Source: Mannheimia varigena (GTDB taxonomy: Bacteria > Pseudomonadota > Gammaproteobacteria > Enterobacterales > Pasteurellaceae). From it: DNA of 64,000 bases. The position numbers and the translations under genes were made by a program. The notes under the pieces are model-generated. The model saw only the letters and a list, made by a program, of their open reading frames with translations. It made no database searches and was not told the DNA's origin. The stretch spans positions 496,001 to 560,000 of the forward strand of contig NZ_CP016226.1 of NCBI RefSeq assembly GCF_013377235.1, given 5' to 3'. How positions within the stretch are numbered: the stretch's first letter is position 1; each line of letters opens with the position of its first letter. This document shows, in pieces, positions 44,039 to 52,825 of this stretch.

Positions 44039-45412
44039 TTATTTTGTTTTAGTAATAAATTTGCCGAAACCTTTGCTATCAGTGAGTTTGCCGTCTTTGG
44101 CAATCACCTTACCACGCACGATAGTGCAAACCGGTAAGCCTTTGCCTTTTTTACCGACATAAGCGGAGATTTTATTCACATATTGCAGATCTTCCGCTTT
44201 GATTTCCCACTCTTTGTTTGGGTCGATAATGGTGAAATCAGCATCAAAACCTACTTGGATATCACCTTTCTGACCGTAAATACCGAACGCTTTCGCAGGC
44301 AATTTCGCCATTGCGTTAGCAAGCACGGTTGGTGATACGCCACGTTTTATGCAGCCTTCATAGAACGCCACTTGTACGCAGCTTTGAATACCGCTGATAC
44401 CGCCCCAAACATCGAAGACGTTTTCGATTTTTTGACCGAGAATTTCGTTGAATTTTTCGTCATAAGAGCAAGGGGAATGGTCGCTGCCTATACCGCTAAA
44501 GGTACCATCAACCACATAATCCCATAAACGATCAACATCAGATTTAGAACGTAAAGGCGGTGCACATTTGAATAACGCTCCTTTTTCGATCACATCATCT
44601 TCGCTAAAACAGAGATAGTGAGCACAAGTTTCGGCGGTAATATCATAGCCTTCTTGTTGAGCTTCTTTGATTTTTTGAGCAACATCAGGGTGGCTAACGT
44701 GGCAGATATGGGCTTTACAGCCGGTGGCTTTCGCAATTTCGATAATGTTGATGGTTGCCAACATTTCAGCGATAAGTGGGCGGGAATCGAGGAATGCTCT
44801 CCAGTCTAAACGACCTTCTTTTTTCATTCGCTGCTCTTGCCATTTGATAGCGGAGAAATCTTCACAATGGAAGCCTGCACGACCACCGAATTTTTGGATA
44901 ATTTCCATTGCTTCATAAGTTTGACCATAGTTAAGCGAGGCGTAATCAGGGGAAACCGGACCGATAAAAGATTTTAATGCCACACAACCTTTATCGTTTA
45001 ATTCGCTTAAATGTTCAAAATTACTTGGTACTAAACCGCCCCAGAAACAGTAATCAACATAAGCATTTGGCGATACTTTAGCGATTTTCGCATCAAAAAT
45101 TTTGCCATCGGTTAAGGCTGGCTCATTTTGTAACGGCATATCAATAATGGTGGTGTAACCGCCAACTGCCGCCGCTGCCGTGCCGTGTGCGTAATCTTCA
45201 CGCCATTCATAGCCCGGATCGTTTAAGTGAGCGTGGGTATCAATCGCCCCCGGAAAAACAAGGTTGCCTTTCACATCAATCACTTCCTTGGCTTCAGGTA
45301 CAGTGCCGTTTTCCAAAATCGCGGCAATTTTCCCTGCTTTGACCGCAATATTGCCGTCAAATACGGCATCGGATAAGACTATCTTCCCATTTTTAAGAAC
45401 GAGATCATACAT
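44039..45412 (-). CDS. allB: Allantoinase-family cyclic amidohydrolase (copy 1)
   Basis: Metal-dependent cyclic amidohydrolase that opens the hydantoin ring of allantoin to give allantoate. The 457 residues include metal ligands HAHLND (His60, His62), the carboxylated lysine in CVALKSFIG (Lys147), His in FHCED (182), His in CHVSH (238) and Asp in SDHSPC (311). The spacing and the SDHSPC box fit AllB/dihydroorotase-like allantoinases; a dihydropyrimidinase or hydantoinase remains possible. The copy order allC-side, allB, permease forms one cassette, and a close relative of the pair occurs at 55735-58555. The start has AAGGAGT upstream. Confidence 0.82.
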   Translation of the reverse strand: MYDLVLKNGKIVLSDAVFDGNIAVKAGKIAAILENGTVPEAKEVIDVKGNLVFPGAIDTHAHLNDPGYEWREDYAHGTAAAAVGGYTTIIDMPLQNEPALTDGKIFDAKIAKVSPNAYVDYCFWGGLVPSNFEHLSELNDKGCVALKSFIGPVSPDYASLNYGQTYEAMEIIQKFGGRAGFHCEDFSAIKWQEQRMKKEGRLDWRAFLDSRPLIAEMLATINIIEIAKATGCKAHICHVSHPDVAQKIKEAQQEGYDITAETCAHYLCFSEDDVIEKGALFKCAPPLRSKSDVDRLWDYVVDGTFSGIGSDHSPCSYDEKFNEILGQKIENVFDVWGGISGIQSCVQVAFYEGCIKRGVSPTVLANAMAKLPAKAFGIYGQKGDIQVGFDADFTIIDPNKEWEIKAEDLQYVNKISAYVGKKGKGLPVCTIVRGKVIAKDGKLTDSKGFGKFITKTK

Positions 45413-45461
45413 AGTCGAATACTCCTTGTAGTTATGGTTTTAGTAAAATTCTAAGCTCGTT

Positions 45462-45514
45462 AAACAGGAACAAGCGGTCAATTTTTTATAAAATTTTGCA
45501 ACTTGTTCCTGTTT
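45462..45514 (-). terminator. Long hairpin between allC and allB
   Basis: AAACAGGAACAAG and CTTGTTCCTGTTT form a 13-bp stem enclosing an uptake core and A/T-rich loop, 7 bp past the allC stop. It probably ends the large allE-to-allC transcript or attenuates it before allB. Confidence 0.7.
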
Positions 45515-45521
45515 CACAACA

Positions 45522-46757
45522 TTATTCGTCTAATAGTTTTTCCGCCAACTCTTGTTGTAACACGGCAGCTTTGGCGAAGTAGTGGTATTCAGTAAATTCC
45601 ACTGGGGTATGACTCCTGCCCTCTTTACTTGGCACGAAGAGCATCACGGTTGGGATTTTTTGCCCGATTTCTAATGAATCGTGCCCTGCTCCGCTTGGTA
45701 AGCGTTTGTAGCTGAAACCGTGGGCTTTAGTGGATTCTTCTAAAATACCTAACATTTTTTCAGAAAGTTTAACCGGCTGAATAATCAACTTGGTATCTTT
45801 TTCAAAAGTCGAGCCGATTTTTGCAGTTTCTTCCGCTAATTCCTGCTCGATTTTCGCCGTAATATCTTCAATATTCGCCATATTTAACGAACGAATATCT
45901 ACGCTGAATACCACTTTTTCCGCCACGATGTTAATACCGCCCGGCAATACGCTCATATAACCGACCGTTGCCACTGTGCCGTCATTTTTCTCTCTCGCCC
46001 AGTCCGCAATTTTGGCAATTACTTTGGTGGCAGCATCTACGGCATCTAAACGCATATCCATCGGCGTTGTACCTGCGTGATCTGCACGTCCGTGAACAGT
46101 AAACATATGGCGGTGCAAGCCAACAATACCGGTCACTAAGCCAATTTCAAGTCCTTGATTTTCCAGCACCGGACCTTGCTCAATGTGAGTTTCGATAAAA
46201 TGCCCGATTGAACCCTCTTCCCATTTCGCATTCTGCACTTTTTCCGGATCTAATCCGTAATTACGCATTGCTTCGTAAATAGAAATGCCGTCTTTGTCTA
46301 AGAATTTTTTGCAATAGTCTGCATCACGCAAGCCAAGCATCGCCCCTGAGCCGAAGTAGCCCGTGCCAAAACGCATTCCTTCTTCATCGTTAAAACCGAC
46401 TACCACGAAATTGCGTTTGAATTTTTTGCCGCTTTCTTTTAATAAACGAGCAGTTTCAAGAGCGGTGATCACGCCGGCAATACCGTCATAATCACCACCG
46501 TGTAGCACGCTGTCGTAGTGCGAGCCAGACATTACGCAAGGCAAATCCGGCTGTTCTCCCTCAAGCACACCGAAAATATTGCCGGCTTCGTCTTCACGAA
46601 CACGCAGGCCGGCTTCCACCATCAAATCTCTTAAATAATTCACTGCATTTCTAGCTTCTGGAGAAAAAGGTAAACGAGTGCAACCGTTACCCAGTGTAGC
46701 GGTAAATTGTTTGAGCGTTTCTAAATTTTGCGTAATACGCTGGGTGATTTGTTCCAT
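45522..46757 (-). CDS. allC: Allantoate amidohydrolase-type M20 enzyme
   Basis: Dimetal M20 amidohydrolase of the AllC/carbamoylase family, predicted to turn allantoate into ureidoglycine with release of ammonia and CO2. The 411 residues hold ligands in SGSHYDSVLHGGDYDG, NDEEGMRFG, ETHIEQGPVLE and SGAGHDSLEIG; DHAGTTPMDMRLDAVDAA is the substrate/dimer segment. The first motif has Tyr (HYDSV) where E. coli AllC has Ile (HIDTV). Within the operon that also encodes AllE, AllD and AllFG, allantoate is the natural substrate; the relative at 35164 lies outside that operon. A palindromic repeat separates it from the small membrane protein gene upstream. Confidence 0.78.
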   Translation of the reverse strand: MEQITQRITQNLETLKQFTATLGNGCTRLPFSPEARNAVNYLRDLMVEAGLRVREDEAGNIFGVLEGEQPDLPCVMSGSHYDSVLHGGDYDGIAGVITALETARLLKESGKKFKRNFVVVGFNDEEGMRFGTGYFGSGAMLGLRDADYCKKFLDKDGISIYEAMRNYGLDPEKVQNAKWEEGSIGHFIETHIEQGPVLENQGLEIGLVTGIVGLHRHMFTVHGRADHAGTTPMDMRLDAVDAATKVIAKIADWAREKNDGTVATVGYMSVLPGGINIVAEKVVFSVDIRSLNMANIEDITAKIEQELAEETAKIGSTFEKDTKLIIQPVKLSEKMLGILEESTKAHGFSYKRLPSGAGHDSLEIGQKIPTVMLFVPSKEGRSHTPVEFTEYHYFAKAAVLQQELAEKLLDE

Positions 46758-46775
46758 TTTTTATTCCTCTTAGAT

Positions 46776-46795
46776 GGGCGAAAAATGTTTCGCCC
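46776..46795. repeat. Diverged copy of the intergenic palindrome family
   Basis: GGGCGAAA, AATG, TTTCGCCC followed by CTACG: same outer bases as the other copies with a changed centre, in the 44-bp junction between allC and the small membrane protein gene. Confidence 0.7.
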
Positions 46796-46801
46796 CTACG
46801 T

Positions 46802-46996
46802 TTATTTCTTGCGGTTTAGGATAAATACATCTATCGGCGAATATACCATTGCCGCAACCATTAGTACAAATCCGATATGAATAAAACTGTTATTCATTTG
46901 AGCAATGCCGAGCATAATCAGAGCAAAAGCCAACATTGTGACAATAAACGCCAAGGTCATTTTGCCTGCTTTGGTTTTAAAAAACGAGGTTTCCAT
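46802..46996 (-). CDS. Small two-helix membrane protein
   Basis: A 64-residue protein starting METSFFKTKAGK. The ATG at 46996 is chosen over a GTG at 47002 because the GTG overlaps the strong ribosome binding site AAAGGAG (5-nt spacing to the ATG). Two hydrophobic helices (about residues 13-33 and 37-58) are joined by the short loop AQMNNSF, and the tail is basic (LNRKK). I do not recognise a family. It begins 12 bp after the lactate-permease-family gene, with its ribosome binding site abutting that stop codon, so it is probably a partner or stabiliser of that carrier. Confidence 0.72.
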   Translation of the reverse strand: METSFFKTKAGKMTLAFIVTMLAFALIMLGIAQMNNSFIHIGFVLMVAAMVYSPIDVFILNRKK

Positions 46997-47008
46997 TTTC
47001 ACTCCTTT

Positions 47009-48613
47009 CTATAACGAGGCAAAATAAGCAACCACGCCAATCAACAAGGTTGGCAATAAGGTGATCCAAATAATGGTTTTCATCACATCGCCCTCTTTGC
47101 CGAGAATGTTGGCGGTTGTTGTGCCTAAAATAATTTTACTTGGGCTGATCGCACTACCGATTGCTCCACCTGTGGTTTGAGCCCCGAGAATCGCTGCCGA
47201 GTTCGCATTGAGTAATTTTGAGGTCGTCATTTGGAAATCGCCAAACAAGATGTTTGAACTCATATTACTGCCGGTCATAAAGGTGCCGAGCAAGCCGATA
47301 AACGGCGATAAAATCACATAAGATTTCCCTAGCACCGCCGCCATTCCTTGAGCCAACACTGCAGTTTGCCCTGTGCCGCCCATAATTTTCGACATAATCA
47401 CAAGGCCTACCACTGCAATGCCTGATGGCATCGTCATTGAGATCGATTTCGCAAAAATGGTTTTCGTGCCACCTTTGGCAATCCAACCTTTGCGTTGGTA
47501 GTAGATCAAGCCGATAATTGAAGAGGCGAACAAGAACATGCTTGCGTGAGTGAAAATCGTAATCGGCGAGTAAGATTCGTACGCCTTATTCACAAAGCCG
47601 TAGCCAGTTACCGTTTCAGGGAAAGCAAAGCCGAACTTAAATTGCGATAAGAATTGGTTGATTGGCGTAATCACAAGGATTGCAAGCGTCATCACCGACA
47701 GCACAATATACGGAATAAAGGCCTGCAACAGGTTCATATTCGGCAATGCTTCTTCCGTTTCGGTGGTTTTGGTTCTGTCCATAATCGGGCTATCTTCCAC
47801 ACGCCAAGGGTCTTTATACATCGACATCTTGCTGATAAACACGATTGCTAAAATCGACAAGCAGGCAGGAATAAACGCCGAAATGGTGGTATTCACTTGG
47901 CTTAATACCAATTCTCCGCCCCCTTGAATAGTCGCAATGATCAGCGTTGCCACTAAACCTTTTTTCAGGGCTTTGCCTTTGCCGTAGAACCAAGAAATCG
48001 CCAAACCTGTAATCACAATCCAGAACCACAAGAAAGCGGCAGACCAAAGTGCGGTTAAGAAATAGTCATCGCTACCTAACTCTAAGCCTGCAGAAACCGC
48101 TAAGGCGTCCCAGGCTGCGGCAAGCGTACCGAAGGTATTCCCCCACGCCTGACCAAGCAATGGCAATACCACCGCCCACAACGGACGAACCCCAATCCCG
48201 ATAAGCAACGGAGCTCCTACCGCTACCGGCACACCAAAGCCGGTGATACCTTGTAGGAAACTTTCAAAAATCCAGCCCATCGTCATCACAAGCAAGAGTT
48301 CATTCGGGAACAATTTGCTCATTCCGGCACGAATTACTAAAAAGGCTTTCGCACCATCGCTCACTTGGTACATCAGCACCGCAGTCCAGACGATAAGTAA
48401 AATCACCAAGGCATTCCAAATGCCTTTCGCCGATTCAATCGCAATCAAAGCGACATCGGCTTGATAAAGAAAAATACCACTAAAAATGGTGATCAAAAGC
48501 CCAACCGGTGCGGCTTCTGTCGCTCCCCATTGGAATTTCACCATTAAAATAACCAATGTGATTATCGGCAACAACGCCATAAACCACATAAAAAAATTCA
48601 CTGGAATATCCAT
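47009..48613 (-). CDS. L-lactate permease (LctP/GlcA) family carrier in ureide operon
   Basis: Inner-membrane carrier of 534 residues with about 13 hydrophobic helices. Family blocks are QGITGFGVPVAVGAPLLIGIG near residue 120, PLLGQAWGNTFGTLAAAWDAL and, near the C-terminus, GSNMSSNILFG and AQTTGGAIGSAISPSKIILG. LctP/GlcA proteins carry lactate, glycolate or related 2-hydroxy acids. Here the gene sits between carbamate kinase and the allantoate hydrolase, not beside lactate dehydrogenase genes. Possible cargoes are oxamate (the end product of this pathway and a close analogue of pyruvate/lactate), glyoxylate or ureidoglycolate. Direction and substrate cannot be read from sequence. Confidence 0.83.
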   Translation of the reverse strand: MDIPVNFFMWFMALLPIITLVILMVKFQWGATEAAPVGLLITIFSGIFLYQADVALIAIESAKGIWNALVILLIVWTAVLMYQVSDGAKAFLVIRAGMSKLFPNELLLVMTMGWIFESFLQGITGFGVPVAVGAPLLIGIGVRPLWAVVLPLLGQAWGNTFGTLAAAWDALAVSAGLELGSDDYFLTALWSAAFLWFWIVITGLAISWFYGKGKALKKGLVATLIIATIQGGGELVLSQVNTTISAFIPACLSILAIVFISKMSMYKDPWRVEDSPIMDRTKTTETEEALPNMNLLQAFIPYIVLSVMTLAILVITPINQFLSQFKFGFAFPETVTGYGFVNKAYESYSPITIFTHASMFLFASSIIGLIYYQRKGWIAKGGTKTIFAKSISMTMPSGIAVVGLVIMSKIMGGTGQTAVLAQGMAAVLGKSYVILSPFIGLLGTFMTGSNMSSNILFGDFQMTTSKLLNANSAAILGAQTTGGAIGSAISPSKIILGTTTANILGKEGDVMKTIIWITLLPTLLIGVVAYFASL

Positions 48614-48673
48614 TTTTGTTAATACAACCTAATTGCAAAAAAATGAAAAAAGATGATCGCTTGTCATTATTTT

Positions 48674-48703
48674 TGTAGGGGCAAATTGCAATTTGCCCCT
48701 ACA
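48674..48703. repeat. Perfect 30-bp palindrome between carbamate kinase and lctP-family gene
   Basis: TGTAGGGGCAAATTG followed by its exact mirror. Same family as 32087, with A/T in place of G/C at the eighth position of each arm. Confidence 0.87.
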
Positions 48704-48716
48704 GATACGCTCAATC

Positions 48717-49649
48717 TTACGAATAAATCACCGTACCGGTTTCGCCTGCAATACCTTCTGCAGCTTTGTCTAATAAGGTGATTAGCGCTCGGCGACCAGC
48801 TCCGCTTTCAGCAAATTTCAGAGCTGCCTCTACTTTTGGTAGCATTGAGCCTTTCGCAAATTGCTCTTCGGCGATGTATTGGCGAGCCTGTTCGGTGCTT
48901 AAATCTGCCAACCACTCTTGGTTAGATTTGCCCCAGTTGATCGCCACTTTTTCTACCGCTGTTAAAATCACCAAATAATCGGCATTTAATTTTTGAGCGA
49001 GTAATGAGCTAGCGTTATCTTTGTCGATCACCGCATTCACGCCAACCAAACGACCTTGTTCGTCAGCCACCACCGGAATACCGCCACCGCCGCAGGTGAT
49101 CACAATATGCCCTGCTTCCACTAAAGTTTTGATAGTTTCTAGCTCACGAATGCGTTGTGGTTTTGGTGACGGAACCACGATGCGATAGCCACGCCCTGCA
49201 TCTTCCATTGTACGAATGCCTTTAGCTTCCAGCTCTTGAGCTTCTGCTTCAGTTAAGAAACGACCAATTGGTTTATCCGGATTTTCAAAGGCTGGGTCTT
49301 TTGGATCCACTTCAATTTGCGACAAAATGGTGCTGACTTTTTGGTCGATACCACGAGCCACCAATTCATATTTAATCGCATTTTGTAAATCAATGCCGAT
49401 ATAGCCTTGGCTCATTGCCACACTGGTCGGCAGTGGAATTTCATCACCGGAGCTTTTCGCAAAATCGTCCATTGCTCGTTGGATCATACCCACTTGAGGG
49501 CCGTTGCCGTGCGTAATCACAATGTTTTTACCCTGTTGCAAAATATCTACAATCACTTTTGCTGTTTTTGCAACCGCTTCGCGCTGTTCTTTTAAATTAT
49601 TGCCAAGAGCATTACCGCCCAAGGCTAACACGATGGTTTGTTTTGACAT
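48717..49649 (-). CDS. arcC: Carbamate kinase (AllK role)
   Basis: Transfers phosphate from carbamoyl phosphate to ADP, giving ATP, ammonia and CO2. The 310 residues are standard. Motifs are ALGGNALG at the start, VITHGNGPQVG near residue 48, the ITCGGGGIPVV block near residue 205 and KGSMLPKVEAALKF near the C-terminus. No arginine deiminase or ornithine carbamoyltransferase gene is nearby. Its neighbour is the FdrA-DUF1116 fusion, so it most likely uses carbamoyl phosphate from oxalurate, the role called AllK in E. coli. Palindromic repeats lie on both sides. Confidence 0.93.
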   Translation of the reverse strand: MSKQTIVLALGGNALGNNLKEQREAVAKTAKVIVDILQQGKNIVITHGNGPQVGMIQRAMDDFAKSSGDEIPLPTSVAMSQGYIGIDLQNAIKYELVARGIDQKVSTILSQIEVDPKDPAFENPDKPIGRFLTEAEAQELEAKGIRTMEDAGRGYRIVVPSPKPQRIRELETIKTLVEAGHIVITCGGGGIPVVADEQGRLVGVNAVIDKDNASSLLAQKLNADYLVILTAVEKVAINWGKSNQEWLADLSTEQARQYIAEEQFAKGSMLPKVEAALKFAESGAGRRALITLLDKAAEGIAGETGTVIYS

Positions 49650-49670
49650 TATTTATCCTTTTATAGGCTG

Positions 49671-49694
49671 TAGGGGCGTACTACGTACGCCCTA
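49671..49694. repeat. Palindrome copy A between fdrA fusion and carbamate kinase
   Basis: TAGGGGCGTAC, TAC, GTACGCCCTA: same outer arm as the family but a different centre. Confidence 0.72.
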
Positions 49695-49711
49695 TTCAAA
49701 TAGGTACGATA

Positions 49712-49739
49712 GTAGGGGCAAATTGCAATTTGCCCCTAC
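49712..49739. repeat. Palindrome copy B between fdrA fusion and carbamate kinase
   Basis: GTAGGGGCAAATTG plus its exact mirror, 18 bp from copy A. Two family members in tandem occupy nearly all of the 96-bp junction. Confidence 0.85.
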
Positions 49740-49745
49740 AGATGA

Positions 49746-52745
49746 CTAGCCGTTAAATCCTAATTTTCTCGCATACGCAAGCACGGCTTTTTCAAAGCAA
49801 GCTAGCGGTGGGCGAACCGTACCCGCACCGATTTGTCCAAAGCCTGCGATTTTGTGGGCGATACCGGTGTTGATAACAGGCGTAATACCCTTTTCAACCA
49901 CTAAGCGAGCATCCACACCTAAGCAAGCTCCTTGGAAGTTCCAATTCGGCACAACATAGTTCGGGTTGCGGTCGATACAGATTTCCATCATATCGTTGCT
50001 GGTGCGAAGAGCATCTTCGTAGCCGCCAGCTCCTACGAAACGGGTTACCGCTGGGGCTGCGATCATCGCTAAGCCACCGACACCAAGGGTTTCAGTAATT
50101 GCGGAGTCACCGATGTCCGGACAAGCATCTTCGCCGTCATAGCCGGTGAAGTATAAGCCTTGCGGCGTATTAACCGGCCCTACGAACCATTCATCACCCA
50201 TACCGGCAATGCGGATACCAAAATGCACACCGTTGCGGCACATTGCAGTAACAACTGTACCATCAGTAATAGTTCTTGCGCCATCCATAATCGCTTTACA
50301 GCTTGCCATCATAATGTTCAAGAAGAATTGATCCGTGTCGGCTAAGAATTTGATCACATCATATTTGTCGTTGTCTGCCAAATCGCTCATTGCAGTAATG
50401 CGTGGAGCCACTTCTTTGAAGAATGACATTGATGCTGCGATATTACGTTGGTGGAATTCATCGCCCATTGCAATGGCTTTCGCCACTAACGGATTTACCG
50501 CCAAGCCGTTTTCCATTGCACGGATCGCTTTGCCAAGCGTTGGGCCTAACACATCACGCATCCACTCTAAGCGTTTTACTACTTCATCAGAGTAAGCACC
50601 GAAACGTAACACCTTGCCGATACCTTCGTTCATTGTACAGTAAGCGAAGTTGCCGTCTGTGGCGTTTTCTACCACCCAAACCGGCATATTTGCCGTGGTG
50701 ATACCGCCCATCGGGCCAACCGCATTCACGTGGTGGCAAGGGATAAATTTGATTTCACCGCTTTCTAATAAGGCACGGGCTGAGGCTTCGTCTGCCGCCC
50801 ATTTTTCAAATAACACCGCCCCAACGCAAGAGCCTTGCACCGTGTTAGGCATATCTTTGTATTGAATTGGTGGGCCGGCGTGTAAGATCACTTTGCCTTC
50901 GTTTAACTCTTTGATTACGGTTTTCGCCAACACGTTATCACGAATAATCGGAGCCGCCGCAACCACTTTCGCAATCACCTTGCGGTTGGCTTCATCAATA
51001 TCCACCGCTTCGTATTCGTTTAAGAAATTCAAGGCTTTAATCAGCTGAATGTTGCCGCCTGCCGGTGGTTGCCAGTTGAATTGCACCACTTGGCAGCCAA
51101 ATTTTTCTGCCACGTCCGCAAAACTTTTCAGACCGATATTGATAATTTTCGGTTTTTCAGACAATAAGCGTAATAGCTGCTCAGAGGCTGGGCTATTTTC
51201 GCCTTGTACCACGGTTTTCGGCTGGATTGGTTTAGTTGGTTCGTCAAATTGTAAGCCTAATAAAGCAAGGGATTTTTCCACCGCACTTTTGTTGGTTTCA
51301 CACACTTCAACGCCAGCTTCCACCAATTTACGTACGGTTTCGTCATAGCCTTGGTAGTCGCTGCAAGTTCCGCACACAGTTGCTACAAAAGCAACATCAC
51401 GGCTTTGAGCTTTGGCTTTTTGTTGTAATTCTTGAATAGTTGGAATTAAAGCAGATGCCATATCTTCGTGCGAGCCGTAGCCTAACACGATGTCAAATAG
51501 AATCACGCCGGTGCTTGCATCATCAACCGCTTCACGCATTGATTCAATACGTTTTGCCGGATCGATCATCGGGTGCGGTTTGCCTTGGGTATAAACGTCA
51601 TCGCCTAAATCCACCACGATGTGGCCGTCTTGCTTGAACATAAAGCCATCTTCTTTTGAGCCGCTGCCCTCAATGCGTAACGCATCTTTCAGCAACATTG
51701 CTGCTTCGCCAGCAAGCGTACCGCCTGAATAGTAGGCTTTTAAAGTTTTACCGCAAGCGGTTGAATTTACCGGATTTTTTGCAAATGTTGGAATCGGCTC
51801 GTTACGCACTAATGCCACAGCCAAACGAGCCGCCTCGTCTAAGGTATAAGCGTGGTAGAAATTCTCTTCGTGGAACTCTGGTTTTTCACCTAAGAATAGT
51901 GTAATAACTGGTTTGGTGTAACGGCTTAAACGTGCAAAAATTTTCTCACGCACCGCTTTTGCAGGTGGTTTGGAAATCACGATCAACACTTTCACTTTAT
52001 CGTTTTGTTCCATCGCTTCGATGGTGTCTAACATTGTGATACCGCCGATGTCTTCGTAAAGGTCACGACCGCCCGTACCAATCGCATTTTCTACGCCTTC
52101 GCCTAAACGGTCAATGATGGTGGTTAATTCTTGGATACCTGTACCCGATGCTCCGATAATACCGATTGAACCCGGGGTCACGCTGTTAGTGAATGCCACC
52201 GGCACGCCTTGAATAATTCCTGTTCCGCAGTCCGGTCCCATTACCACTAGGCCTTTGCTGTGAGCTTTCTCTTTTAATGCTTTTTCATCTTCAATGCTCA
52301 CGTTATCGCTGAACATAAAGACGTTTAAGCCTTCATCTAATGCACGGTTCGCTTCTAGTGCCGCATAAGCCCCCGGAATGGAGATCACCGCTAGGTTAGC
52401 ATCAGGCAAACAAGCGGTCGCTTTATTCCAAGATTTTACAACTTCCGTACCGCTTTGAGCTGAATTGGCTTGTGATTTCTGTTTTAAAAACTCTTCAACT
52501 TTTTCCATTACCAAGTTAATCACATCTTCTTGCTCAACGTCTGCTACCACCACCATATCGTTTGCGGTCGCTTCTAATAATTCAGGTGTGTCTAAGCCAC
52601 TTTGAGCGAAAATATCTTTGTTCGCAGGCGTTGCCATCATTACAGAAACTTTATTCACGCCTTCTAAGCCAGAAATGGCGTTGGTTAATAACATTAACAC
52701 TACCGAATCTTGGTAGCTGCCTTTTTTAACAACGGTTTTTAACAT
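49746..52745 (-). CDS. fdrA: FdrA-DUF1116 fusion: AllF+AllG of oxamate carbamoyltransferase
   Basis: A single 999-residue frame joins two proteins that are separate in E. coli. Residues 1-515 are FdrA (AllF), an acyl-CoA-synthetase-like protein with Rossmann blocks MGPDCGTGIIQGVP and GIIGASGTGIQELT and the segment FVATVCGTCSDYQGYDE. A short Pro/Gln-rich linker (about 503-520) follows. Residues about 530-999 are a DUF1116 protein (YlbE/AllG) with CHHVNAVGPMGGITTANMP and GFGQIGAGTVRPPLACF. No stop or shift interrupts the join, near 51200. In E. coli AllF, AllG and AllH together cleave oxalurate with phosphate to oxamate and carbamoyl phosphate. The third part, AllH, is encoded 6 kb away at 58679-59530. 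The gene lies between allD and carbamate kinase. Confidence 0.88.
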   Translation of the reverse strand: MLKTVVKKGSYQDSVVLMLLTNAISGLEGVNKVSVMMATPANKDIFAQSGLDTPELLEATANDMVVVADVEQEDVINLVMEKVEEFLKQKSQANSAQSGTEVVKSWNKATACLPDANLAVISIPGAYAALEANRALDEGLNVFMFSDNVSIEDEKALKEKAHSKGLVVMGPDCGTGIIQGVPVAFTNSVTPGSIGIIGASGTGIQELTTIIDRLGEGVENAIGTGGRDLYEDIGGITMLDTIEAMEQNDKVKVLIVISKPPAKAVREKIFARLSRYTKPVITLFLGEKPEFHEENFYHAYTLDEAARLAVALVRNEPIPTFAKNPVNSTACGKTLKAYYSGGTLAGEAAMLLKDALRIEGSGSKEDGFMFKQDGHIVVDLGDDVYTQGKPHPMIDPAKRIESMREAVDDASTGVILFDIVLGYGSHEDMASALIPTIQELQQKAKAQSRDVAFVATVCGTCSDYQGYDETVRKLVEAGVEVCETNKSAVEKSLALLGLQFDEPTKPIQPKTVVQGENSPASEQLLRLLSEKPKIINIGLKSFADVAEKFGCQVVQFNWQPPAGGNIQLIKALNFLNEYEAVDIDEANRKVIAKVVAAAPIIRDNVLAKTVIKELNEGKVILHAGPPIQYKDMPNTVQGSCVGAVLFEKWAADEASARALLESGEIKFIPCHHVNAVGPMGGITTANMPVWVVENATDGNFAYCTMNEGIGKVLRFGAYSDEVVKRLEWMRDVLGPTLGKAIRAMENGLAVNPLVAKAIAMGDEFHQRNIAASMSFFKEVAPRITAMSDLADNDKYDVIKFLADTDQFFLNIMMASCKAIMDGARTITDGTVVTAMCRNGVHFGIRIAGMGDEWFVGPVNTPQGLYFTGYDGEDACPDIGDSAITETLGVGGLAMIAAPAVTRFVGAGGYEDALRTSNDMMEICIDRNPNYVVPNWNFQGACLGVDARLVVEKGITPVINTGIAHKIAGFGQIGAGTVRPPLACFEKAVLAYARKLGFNG

Positions 52746-52772
52746 ATTTTTACTTCCCTAATTAATTGTATT

Positions 52773-52795
52773 ACCCCATACAAAGCGTATGGGGT
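52773..52795. repeat. ACCCCATAC hairpin between allD and the fdrA fusion
   Basis: ACCCCATAC, AAAGC, GTATGGGGT: a 9-bp stem. The same stem sequence recurs at 55707-55729, next to the second permease. Confidence 0.8.
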
Positions 52796-52825
52796 TATTT
52801 AGTCTAACAATACGCAACTAATTTA

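Noticed and set aside
46997..47002. GTG start for the small membrane protein
   Set aside because: The GTG overlaps the ribosome binding site AAAGGAG; the ATG at 46996 has good spacing.
50146..51904. Several antisense open frames inside the FdrA-DUF1116 gene
   Set aside because: They are by-products of codon bias on the coding strand; none has a ribosome binding site or recognisable sequence.
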